Shown: piece by piece, positions 6,222-13,063 of the stretch
Layout: each line of letters begins with the position of its first letter
How positions within the stretch are numbered: the first letter of the stretch is position 1
Origin: Natronohydrobacter sp.
Lineage (GTDB): Bacteria; Pseudomonadota; Alphaproteobacteria; Rhodobacterales; Rhodobacteraceae
NCBI GenBank assembly: GCA_007118445.1
Contig: SKRP01000240.1
Location: 1-20,180, forward strand
Direction: 5' to 3'
DNA length: 20,180 bases
Position numbers and translations under genes: made by a program
Notes under the pieces: generated by a model
Database searches by the model: none
What the model was told of the DNA's origin: nothing
The model's input: only the letters and a program-made list of their open reading frames with translations

Positions 6222-7580
6222 CTAGAGCAACCTGTCGGGCAACCACAAGACAAGCTGCGGATACATGAACACGCATATGACAGCGAGCATCTGTAGCAAG
6301 ACGAACGGAATGACGCCCTTGTAGATGTCGATGATCGTCACCCCCGGCGGGGCCACCCCTTTCAGATAGAAGAGCGAGAAGCCCACAGGCGGGGTCAGGA
6401 AGCTGGTCTGCAGCACGACCGCGAACAGGACGATGAACCAGATCTGATCGAAGCCCAAAAGCACCACCACAGGCGATACCAGCGGCAGCATGATCAGCGA
6501 GATCTCCAGCCAGTCGAGGAAGAAACCCGCGAGGAAAGCAATGAACAGGATGGTCAGCACGATGCCCGAAGGACCGAAGGGCAGACCTTGCAGCGCCTGG
6601 CTGATGAATTCATCGCCCCCCAGTTGGCGCATGACGACTGCGAACATGGTCGCGCCGACGAAGATCCCGAAGATGAAGGCCGTGGTGATCGTGGTTTTCA
6701 TGCCCACATCGCGCAGCACCGCAAAGGACAGTTTGCCGTTCAGCGCCGCGAGCAAGGTTGCGCCGAATGCGCCCACACCCGACGCCTCGGTCGGGGTTGC
6801 GATCCCCATGAAGATCGAGCCCAGCACCGCGAAGATCAGCAAGAGCGGCGGCAGCACGGCCAGAAGTGTGTCGAAAACCAGTCTGGCTGTCACAGGTGGC
6901 AGGTCTGTCGGTGCCGGGGCCAGCGTTTTGAAGAATGTGGCCGCGCCCATGATGTAGATGATGTAGAACGCGCCCAGCATCAGGCCTGGGATCAGCGCGC
7001 CCATGAACAGGTTGCCGACTGACACCGACATCTGATCGGCCATGATGATCAGCATGATCGAGGGCGGGATCAGAATGCCCAGAGTGCCCGCCGAGGCCAC
7101 CACGCCCGAGGCAAATCCCTTGTTATATTTCTGCTCCAGCATGATGGGCATGGACAAGAGCGCCAGCAGCACCACCGATGCGCCGACAATCCCGGTCGAG
7201 GCAGCCAGCAGGATGCCGATCAGCACCACGCCCAGCGCCAGCCCGCCCCGGAATCGCCCGAACAGCTGGATGAAATTCGCCATCAGCTTTTCGGTGATGC
7301 CCGAGCGTTCCAGCATCAGCCCCATGAAGATGAACATGGGCAGCGACACCAGGATCCAGTTCGACATCTGGCCCCAGATGCGCTGCACGATCACGCTGAA
7401 GATGCGCATATCGGTCAAGAAATAAGTGTCCCAGCCGAAATTCTCGAACCCGTAGATGGCGATGAAGCTGAACCCTACCGAGACCCCCGCCAAGACCCAG
7501 GCCACAGGGATCCCCGTAAAGATCAACGCGATGAAGGATAGCAGCATCGCAATGACAAGGACTTCGTTCAATTCGAGCAT
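6222..7580 (-). CDS. dctM: TRAP transporter large permease (DctM-type)
   Basis: A 452-residue, highly hydrophobic protein with about a dozen membrane segments. It has DctM-family motifs: PMFIFMGLMLERSG (about 100-113), GGLALGVVLIG, STGIVGASVV, the GILIPPSIMLI segment with its PP pair, and near the C-terminus QTSFLTPPVGFSLFYLKG. It forms the ion-driven transport channel (usually sodium-coupled) together with the small permease, and takes substrate from the periplasmic DctP. It is the last gene of the dctP-dctQ-dctM operon and is followed by the terminator at 6185-6212. The 71-base gap to dctQ holds tandem hairpins. Its Shine-Dalgarno is weak. Confidence 0.95.
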   Translation of the reverse strand: MLELNEVLVIAMLLSFIALIFTGIPVAWVLAGVSVGFSFIAIYGFENFGWDTYFLTDMRIFSVIVQRIWGQMSNWILVSLPMFIFMGLMLERSGITEKLMANFIQLFGRFRGGLALGVVLIGILLAASTGIVGASVVLLALLSMPIMLEQKYNKGFASGVVASAGTLGILIPPSIMLIIMADQMSVSVGNLFMGALIPGLMLGAFYIIYIMGAATFFKTLAPAPTDLPPVTARLVFDTLLAVLPPLLLIFAVLGSIFMGIATPTEASGVGAFGATLLAALNGKLSFAVLRDVGMKTTITTAFIFGIFVGATMFAVVMRQLGGDEFISQALQGLPFGPSGIVLTILFIAFLAGFFLDWLEISLIMLPLVSPVVVLLGFDQIWFIVLFAVVLQTSFLTPPVGFSLFYLKGVAPPGVTIIDIYKGVIPFVLLQMLAVICVFMYPQLVLWLPDRLL

Positions 7581-7604
7581 GGATGGGTCTCTCTGGTCAG
7601 GCAG

Positions 7605-7636
7605 CCATGCCGGGCATGGGCCATGTCAAGTCATGG
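7605..7636 (-). repeat. Tandem CCATG/CATGG hairpins between dctQ and dctM
   Basis: A 15-base perfect palindrome CCATGCC-G-GGCATGG (7605-7619) is followed at once by CCATG-N6-CATGG (7621-7636). Both stems use the same CCATG/CATGG arms. They lie in the 71-base gap between dctQ and dctM and would form adjacent RNA hairpins, possibly tuning mRNA stability or dctM translation. Confidence 0.55.
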
Positions 7637-7651
7637 GGCGACGGGGGGCGC

Positions 7652-8257
7652 TCAGCGATCCTGGATCGGGCGCGGGAAATGGAACAGGAAGGCCATGACC
7701 CGCAAGAGCCGGGCAAAACTCGCCAGCGCGATAAGCCCGAAGGCCAGCACGATCACGCCCTTGATCATCCAGCGATTGGTCAGACCGCCCACATTGGACG
7801 AGCGTTCATTCAGCCGGAACGAGCGTTCGGTGAAAGCATAGCCATAATAGATGATCAGCCAGCAGAGCGGAAAGATGATCAGGACAATCATCAGCAACTC
7901 GATCCAGGCGCGCAGTTTCGGCCGGAATTGCGCGGCCAGCACATCGACGCGCACATGTGAATCCGCGACGATCGCGGCACTGATCCCGACCATGAAGCCC
8001 ACTGCATAAAGATGCCATTGCGTTTCTTCCGCCCAGACAGTGTTGCCGCCGATGAAATGGCGCATCGCCACTGTGCCGACGATGATCAGCATCAGGATCA
8101 GCCATGTCCAGTTCACGACACTATAGAGGTATCCCAACCCCTTTTCGATCAGGTCTGACAGAAAGGTGCGCGGAAAGGACAGTCCTTCATCGCGCGCGGC
8201 GGCGGCTTCGACCTGCGCAAGGTCCAGCTTGACTTCGGGTGTCTTGGGATCGGTCAT
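7652..8257 (-). CDS. dctQ: TRAP transporter small permease (DctQ-type)
   Basis: A 201-residue membrane protein with four predicted helices at about 48-66, 84-99, 118-140 and 165-187. The DctQ family mark is in place: WAEETQWHLYAVGFMVG at 75-91, with the conserved acidic pair before the second helix, followed by DSHVRVDVL (99-107). It pairs with DctM in the inner membrane. The cytoplasmic N-terminus of about 45 residues is longer than in small DctQ proteins. The ATG at 8257 has only a weak AGGG upstream. It is separated from dctP by a strong hairpin (8298-8327). Confidence 0.93.
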   Translation of the reverse strand: MTDPKTPEVKLDLAQVEAAAARDEGLSFPRTFLSDLIEKGLGYLYSVVNWTWLILMLIIVGTVAMRHFIGGNTVWAEETQWHLYAVGFMVGISAAIVADSHVRVDVLAAQFRPKLRAWIELLMIVLIIFPLCWLIIYYGYAFTERSFRLNERSSNVGGLTNRWMIKGVIVLAFGLIALASFARLLRVMAFLFHFPRPIQDR

Positions 8258-8297
8258 CGGCTACCCTGCCTTGGCTGAGGTCACATGGATAAGCGAC

Positions 8298-8327
8298 GTC
8301 GCCCGGCATACGACGATACCGGGCGAC
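8298..8327 (-). terminator. Intercistronic hairpin between dctP and dctQ
   Basis: A perfect 9-bp stem GTCGCCCGG / CCGGGCGAC with a 12-base loop lies 11 bases after the dctP stop. It has no T-run. This kind of structure usually stabilises the 3' end of the binding-protein message or causes partial termination, giving more DctP than permease. The role is inferred from its position. Confidence 0.6.
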
Positions 8328-8338
8328 ACGCGCAAGGC

Positions 8339-9400
8339 TTATTCGCCGATACGGGTCTGCCAGTCACGCGGCAGATAGCCGAATTCCTTCCAGCGGCGGT
8401 TTGTCGCCTGGAATTCGGTCATCGACTGATAGATCTCGGCAAAGAGCGGATCTTCGGCGCTGCGGCGCTCCATGACTGTGTGATGCGCGTCGCGGAAGGC
8501 CTCGATGAAGTCATCCGAATAGTTGCGCAGGTTCACGCCTTTCTCTTCCAGCTCAACCAGAGTCGGGCCCTGCATCGCCTCGGCTTTGGACAGCGCGTAG
8601 GAATTCGCCGCCATGCAGGCCATCTCGATCAGGTTCTGATCTATTTCCGACAGGCCGTTCCAGCTGTCGAGGTTCACATAGAGCGCCTGATTGGTCGAAG
8701 GCTGGTGCCAGCCGGGCAGGTAGTAATAGCTCGCCACCTGATAGAAGCCGAGTTGCATATCCGCCGAGGGCAGCGAGAATTCGGCCGCGTCAATCGCACC
8801 AGTTTCCAGCGCCTGATAGATCTCGCCGCCGGGAATGACTGTCACCGATTTACCCAGTTCGGACATGATCTCGCCGCCCAGACCAGCAGCACGGAAGCGC
8901 AGGCCATCCAGATCCTCGACCGTTTCCAGCTCTTCGCGGAACCAGCCAGCGCCCTCGGGGCTGATCGTGCCACAGGGGATCATGTGGATGTTGAACGGCT
9001 CATAGGCCTTTGTCATCAGATCGCGGCCGCCATGGTGATACATCCATGCCAGATACTCCGACGATTCCAGACCGAAAGGCAGTGCCCCGAACAGCGCCGC
9101 CGAAGGCAGCGTGCCCAGCTCATACCCCATCCATGCATAGCCCGCATCGATCGACCCATCGCCCACGGCTTCAAAGATCCCGAAAGCCGGGATCACGGTA
9201 CCCGGCTCGGCAACGCGCAGGTCAATGCGGCCGTCGGTTGCTGCGCGCAGCTGGTCCGCCACCCATGGCATGGCGTCAGCCAGACCGGCCAGAGTGCTGG
9301 GGAAGCCCATCGGCACCTGCCAGCGAATGCGGTCCTGCGCTGTTGCAGTGCCCGCCACAAGGCTGGCGGCAAGCGCAGTCGTAATCATCAGTTTATTCAT
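8339..9400 (-). CDS. dctP: TRAP transporter periplasmic substrate-binding protein (DctP-type, TakP-like)
   Basis: A 353-residue secreted protein. The signal peptide is residues 1-21 (MNKL, hydrophobic core, ATA-Q cleavage). The DctP fold marks are FRAAGLGGEIMSELG (169-183) with R170, which should bind the substrate carboxylate, and GGEIYQALETGAIDAAEF (191-208). YYYLPGWHQPS (225-235) resembles the TakP/lactate-binding subgroup, which binds 2-oxo acids or hydroxy acids together with a metal ion. That substrate is a family-based guess. The start at ATG 9400 is set by a strong GGAGGA Shine-Dalgarno; the frame is open further up to 9463 but without a good start. First gene of the dctPQM operon. 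Confidence 0.93.
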   Translation of the reverse strand: MNKLMITTALAASLVAGTATAQDRIRWQVPMGFPSTLAGLADAMPWVADQLRAATDGRIDLRVAEPGTVIPAFGIFEAVGDGSIDAGYAWMGYELGTLPSAALFGALPFGLESSEYLAWMYHHGGRDLMTKAYEPFNIHMIPCGTISPEGAGWFREELETVEDLDGLRFRAAGLGGEIMSELGKSVTVIPGGEIYQALETGAIDAAEFSLPSADMQLGFYQVASYYYLPGWHQPSTNQALYVNLDSWNGLSEIDQNLIEMACMAANSYALSKAEAMQGPTLVELEEKGVNLRNYSDDFIEAFRDAHHTVMERRSAEDPLFAEIYQSMTEFQATNRRWKEFGYLPRDWQTRIGE

Positions 9401-9473
9401 CTGTTCCTCCGGTTGTTGGACTTTCGTCCCTGCTATCCACCCTTTCGGGGCGACTTGCGTCAAGAGAAAAGCA

Positions 9474-9490
9474 TTTATTCACGCAATAAA
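9474..9490. promoter_or_regulatory. Inverted repeat TTTATT-N5-AATAAA upstream of dctP
   Basis: Perfect 6-bp arms around CACGC, 74-90 bases upstream of the dctP start and just above the possible -35. It could be an operator near the TRAP promoter. AT-rich dyads of this length can also occur by chance. Confidence 0.35.
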
Positions 9491-9541
9491 ATTGCGGACC
9501 CCCGCTCCGAATGATCGCGTGCAACTTCCCCCTCGACAGCG

Positions 9542-9562
9542 TTGGTAAAATAAACTTACCAA
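9542..9562. promoter_or_regulatory. 21-base dyad TTGGTAA-N7-TTACCAA (candidate regulator site)
   Basis: A perfect inverted repeat with 7-base arms. Counting inside it, T9546 and A9558 are 11 bases apart (T-N11-A), the spacing of LysR-type boxes. The TTGGT/ACCAA half-sites also recall GntR-type operators, though those have a shorter spacer. It lies 142 bases upstream of dctP and 142 upstream of glnE, so it could serve either gene. Position favours the TRAP operon as an inducible target. Confidence 0.5.
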
Positions 9563-9669
9563 TTCTGGCAAGCAAAAACTTCATGATAACGCAATCAACT
9601 TCTGAGCCTGCCCGCCCCCGAAGCGTATCACAGCCCTAATTTCTCCACTGGAATAAGGGGTTGCGGCAA

Positions 9670-9705
9670 TTGACCTCGGACGGCAGGCAGGGCATGATCT
9701 GACGA
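9670..9705 (+). promoter_or_regulatory. Putative glnE promoter giving a leaderless start
   Basis: TTGACC (9670-9675) and CATGAT (9693-9698) are separated by 17 bases, matching sigma70 5/6 and 4/6. A start point seven bases after the -10 falls on the A of the glnE ATG (9705). This fits the absence of a good Shine-Dalgarno. It predicts a leaderless mRNA. Confidence 0.45.
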
Positions 9706-12512
9706 TGAATTTTCCGTCCCTGACCCGCATCCCCCTGCCCCATGACCCCGAATCCGGTGTCGAAGCACGCGCGGGATTTCCAGACTTGCCAGCGGAACTG
9801 GGCGATCTGATTGCCGGGGCCGCTGGTTGCAGCCCTTATCTGCGGACGCTGATGGCGCGTGAGCAGGGCTGGACCGCGCAGGCCCTCACCTGCGACCCGC
9901 AGGTCAGTATCGACGCCGAACTCGCGGCGCTTGCGGACGTGCCTCTGGCCGAACTCTCGGCCCGTTTGCGCCAGGCCAAGCGCCGCGTGGCGCTGCTGGC
10001 AGCCCTTGCCGATCTGGGCGGGGTCTGGTCGCTCGATCAGGTGACCGCTGCGCTGACCGATCTGGCCGATCGCGCGACCCATGTCGCCCTGTCGGCCCTT
10101 GTGGCCGAGGAAATACGCCGCAAGAAACTGCCCGGGATGGGGCCAGAGGATGCAGCGACCGGCGCAGGCATGTTCGTGCTTGCGATGGGCAAGATGGGCG
10201 CGCGCGAGCTGAACTATTCCTCCGATATCGACCTGATCTGCCTGTTCGACGAAAGCCGCTTCACCCCTGACGACTATCACGAGGCCCGCGCAAGTTTCAT
10301 CCGCGTCACCCGCAAGCTTTGCGGGCTGCTCTCGGATCACACGTCCGAGGGCTATGTATTCCGCACGGATCTGCGGCTGCGCCCTGATCCGTCTGTCACC
10401 CCTGTCTGCCTGTCGATGGAAGCCGCCGAGCGCTATTACGAAAGCCTCGGGCGCACATGGGAACGTGCCGCCTATATCAAGGCGCGACCCTGCGCGGGCG
10501 ATCTGGCGGCAGGCTGGCGGTTTCTCGATATGCTGCGCCCCTTCGTCTGGCGCAGGCATCTGGATTTCGCAGCGATCCAGGATGCGCATGACATGCGGCT
10601 GAAAATCAAGGCGCATAAGGGTCTTGGCGGTGCGCTCACGCTCGAGGGCCATGATATCAAGCTCGGTCAAGGCGGCATCCGCGAGATCGAATTCTTCACC
10701 CAGACCCGGCAGTTGATCGCAGGCGGACGCGACCCCGACCTGCGCAGCCCGCGCACAGTGGACGGGCTGGCCGCCCTCGCGGCCAAAGGCTGGATCCCAA
10801 AGGATCTGGCTCGAAAGCTGACCGCGCATTACATCCGGCACCGCGAGATCGAGCACCGGCTGCAGATGGTACAGGACGCCCAGACCCAGAGATTGCCCAC
10901 CAGCGCGGAGGAGTTCGACCGCCTCGCGCGCTTCATGGGCACGGCCGATACCAGCGCCTTTCGTCAGCAGCTGAAAGCGCGGCTGACCGAGGTGGCGCAA
11001 CTGACCGAAGGCTTTTTCACCCCTGACAGCACAGCGACCGAAGAGCCGGACCTGTCCGAAGCCGCGCAGGATCTGATCGCAGGCTGGCACAGCTATGCGG
11101 CCCTGCGCTCGGGCCGCGCCAAGGAAATCTTCAAGCGTATGCGCCCGATGATCCTGACCCGCCTTCAGGATGCCGCGGATCCTGATGCAGCCCTCGTGCA
11201 ATTCGACCGCTTTCTGGGGGGATTGCCCGCAGGCGTGCAGCTTTTTTCGCTTTTCGAGGCCAATCCGCAGCTGATCGAGTTGATTGTTGACATTTGCGCA
11301 ACAGCGCCGCGGCTGGCCACCTATCTCTCGCGCAATGCGTCCGTGTTCGATGCGGTGATCGGGGGCGGGTTCTTCACGGCCTGGCCTGGCACGGCAGCAT
11401 TGCACAAAGACCTCGCCGACCGGCTGGCTGCGCTTGAAGATTACGAGCGACAGCTCGACCTTGCGCGGATCTGGGCGCGCGAATGGCATTTCCGTATTGG
11501 CGTGCATCACCTGCGCGGGCTGATCGACGCATTCGAGGCCGGTTCCGAATATGCGGGCCTCGCCGAGGCAGCACTTGGCGCGCTCTGGCCAGTGGTCGTG
11601 GCCGAGTTTTCGCGCAAACACGGTGCCCCGCCCGGCAATGGCGCGGTGGTGCTGGGCATGGGGTCACTGGGGGCGGGTCGACTGAACGCGGCCTCGGATC
11701 TGGACCTGCTGATCATCTATGACGCTGAAATCCAGGATCACTCTGAGGGCCCCCGCCCGCTCGATGCGCGCAGCTATTACGCAAGGCTGACCAAGGCGTT
11801 TCTGAACGCCATTTCCGCGCCGACCGCCGAGGGACGACTTTACGAGGTGGATATGCGCCTGCGTCCCTCTGGGCGGCAAGGGCCGGTCGCAACCTCGATT
11901 TCCGCCTTCGAGCAGTATCAGCAGAACGAGGCCTGGACATGGGAGCATCTGGCCCTGACCCGCGCGCGCCGCGTTGCAGGCTCGGTCACGCTGGGCGAAC
12001 AGATCGAACGCTTCCGCCGCGCGCTTCTGTCGGAAAAAGCCACTGGCCCCGACATTGCCCGCGACGTCGCTGACATGCGCGCGCGTCTGGCCGAGGCCAA
12101 GCCTGCACATGGGCTGTGGGACGCGAAAGCGGGGCCAGGGCGGCTGATGGATCTCGAACTCGTCGCGCAATTCTGCGCGCTCAAGGCAGGTCACCACGCG
12201 CGCCGCGTCGAGCAGCAGCTGCGCTCAGGTGTGAAATCCGGCACCATTACGGCGGAACAGGAACGCGCGCTGTTGGCCGCTTACCGGCTGTGCTGGACGA
12301 TGCAGGCGACAGGCCGCCTGCTGGCCGACCGCATTTCAGATATTGCCGATCTTGGCCCCGGTGGTCAGAAATTTATCTTGACCTCTGCCGGGGTTGGCAC
12401 CCCAGATACGCTGGCCAAGGCGCTACAGGCCAGATGTGCGCAGGCCGACCAGATCATCACCGCGCTGCTTGCAGCGCAAAAGACAGAGGACAAGGATGCA
12501 GCCCAGCCATGA
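9705..12512 (+). CDS. glnE: Bifunctional glutamine synthetase adenylyltransferase/deadenylase
   Basis: A 935-residue protein of the usual GlnE length. It attaches AMP to glutamine synthetase to switch it off when nitrogen is plentiful and removes it by phosphorolysis when nitrogen is scarce, under PII control. Both nucleotidyltransferase domains are visible. The N-terminal (deadenylylase) one has GKMGARELNYSSDIDLI with D174/D176; the C-terminal (adenylylase) one has GMGSLGAGRLNAASDLDLLI with D665/D667. Between them lies the helical linker. The start ATG at 9705 has no strong Shine-Dalgarno, and the promoter upstream suggests leaderless translation. The 3' end overlaps the next gene by 17 bases, so the 81-residue gene and tusA-like gene are probably cotranscribed. 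Confidence 0.96.
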   Translation: MNFPSLTRIPLPHDPESGVEARAGFPDLPAELGDLIAGAAGCSPYLRTLMAREQGWTAQALTCDPQVSIDAELAALADVPLAELSARLRQAKRRVALLAALADLGGVWSLDQVTAALTDLADRATHVALSALVAEEIRRKKLPGMGPEDAATGAGMFVLAMGKMGARELNYSSDIDLICLFDESRFTPDDYHEARASFIRVTRKLCGLLSDHTSEGYVFRTDLRLRPDPSVTPVCLSMEAAERYYESLGRTWERAAYIKARPCAGDLAAGWRFLDMLRPFVWRRHLDFAAIQDAHDMRLKIKAHKGLGGALTLEGHDIKLGQGGIREIEFFTQTRQLIAGGRDPDLRSPRTVDGLAALAAKGWIPKDLARKLTAHYIRHREIEHRLQMVQDAQTQRLPTSAEEFDRLARFMGTADTSAFRQQLKARLTEVAQLTEGFFTPDSTATEEPDLSEAAQDLIAGWHSYAALRSGRAKEIFKRMRPMILTRLQDAADPDAALVQFDRFLGGLPAGVQLFSLFEANPQLIELIVDICATAPRLATYLSRNASVFDAVIGGGFFTAWPGTAALHKDLADRLAALEDYERQLDLARIWAREWHFRIGVHHLRGLIDAFEAGSEYAGLAEAALGALWPVVVAEFSRKHGAPPGNGAVVLGMGSLGAGRLNAASDLDLLIIYDAEIQDHSEGPRPLDARSYYARLTKAFLNAISAPTAEGRLYEVDMRLRPSGRQGPVATSISAFEQYQQNEAWTWEHLALTRARRVAGSVTLGEQIERFRRALLSEKATGPDIARDVADMRARLAEAKPAHGLWDAKAGPGRLMDLELVAQFCALKAGHHARRVEQQLRSGVKSGTITAEQERALLAAYRLCWTMQATGRLLADRISDIADLGPGGQKFILTSAGVGTPDTLAKALQARCAQADQIITALLAAQKTEDKDAAQP

Positions 12513-12741
12513 CCCGAAGGGACTGATCCGCGAAAGCTACCGGATCGAGGGCATTTCCGACGCGGAATGCCGCTCGATCCTGATCGACTGGGCGCTGAGC
12601 CTGCCCCAGGGACAGGACCAGCGCGAGGCCCTGAAAAGCCTGCTCGATCATTACGGCGCTGAAACCGCGCATCCGATGACCGCGCTTCTGCGCGAAGGAC
12701 TCAGCCCCCGCGCCCCCGCGCGCCGGGGCAGGCGGCGCTGA
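12496..12741 (+). CDS. Small conserved-looking protein of unknown function downstream of glnE
   Basis: An 81-residue protein I do not recognise as a named family. It is mostly helical by composition, with IEGISDAECRSILIDWALSL (residues 14-33), then LLDHYGAETAHPM (50-62) and a basic Arg/Pro tail. There is no signal peptide, membrane helix or metal motif. The ATG at 12496 lies inside the end of glnE, with GAGGA five bases upstream, and its TGA shares one base with the ATG of the tusA-like gene. The tight packing argues that it is a real gene, translated in coupling with its neighbours. A longer in-frame start at 12394 would lie deep in glnE and is unlikely. Confidence 0.75.
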   Translation: MQPSHDPKGLIRESYRIEGISDAECRSILIDWALSLPQGQDQREALKSLLDHYGAETAHPMTALLREGLSPRAPARRGRRR

Positions 12742-12968
12742 TGCAAGCGGATGTCGAACTTGACGCCATCGGGCTGCTCTGCCCGCTTCCTGTGCTCAAA
12801 GCACGCAAACGCCTTAAATCCATGGCATCGGGGCAGGTCCTCTGTCTGCTGGCCACAGACCCGGCGGCAATGGTAGACGTGCCGCATTTCTGCGCGGAAA
12901 CCGGCCACATATTCCTGCATAGTGAAGAACGCGACGCGGCCACAGCCTATTATATCCGCCACGCCTGA
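12741..12968 (+). CDS. TusA-family sulfur carrier / sulfurtransferase
   Basis: A 75-residue TusA-fold protein. The family active site is present: C14 in LLCPLPVLKAR (CPxP, residues 14-17) near the first helix, which carries persulfide sulfur. The central strand GQVLCLLATDPAA and the late HIFLHSEE also fit. TusA proteins pass sulfur to tRNA thiolation, molybdenum cofactor or other partners; the partner here is unknown. It overlaps the preceding gene by one base (TGATG) and ends the glnE transcript. It converges on the DUF1638 gene, with a hairpin between them. Confidence 0.9.
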   Translation: MQADVELDAIGLLCPLPVLKARKRLKSMASGQVLCLLATDPAAMVDVPHFCAETGHIFLHSEERDAATAYYIRHA

Positions 12969-13032
12969 GCTTCATCTTGCAAAAAATACTCAAAGCGATC
13001 CGGCGCATCGCAGCAAGGGCACCCCCCTCCCA

Positions 13033-13063
13033 CGTAAGGTGCGTGCTCAGCACGCACCCTACG
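13033..13063. repeat. Long hairpin between convergent genes, possibly a dispersed repeat
   Basis: CGTAAGGTGCGTGC (13033-13046) and GCACGCACCCTACG (13050-13063) form a 14-bp stem with a single A-C mismatch and a TCA loop. It includes the stop codon (13059-13061) of the minus-strand DUF1638 gene and lies after the tusA-like gene, so it can act for both convergent transcripts. The GGTGCGTGC/GCACGCACC core resembles a hairpin I recall seeing repeatedly in intergenic DNA of bacteria of this group. That recollection is not checked here. Confidence 0.6.

Larger units (their letters stand above)
9401..9704. promoter_or_regulatory. Divergent control region between the TRAP operon and glnE
   Basis: A 304-base gap, more AT-rich than its surroundings, with no gene. 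It holds the dctP ribosome binding site and two inverted repeats (9474-9490 and 9542-9562). A possible weak TRAP promoter (TTGACG at 9463-9458 on the minus strand, with no good -10) and the glnE promoter (9670-9698) are also here. Nothing clear is seen in 9565-9669. Confidence 0.6.

Noticed and set aside
9636..11621. 661-codon open frame antisense to glnE
   Set aside because: It lies opposite a clear GlnE with both catalytic motifs; the translation is rich in Arg, Gln, His and Ala with no domain. GC-rich coding DNA commonly leaves such mirror frames open.
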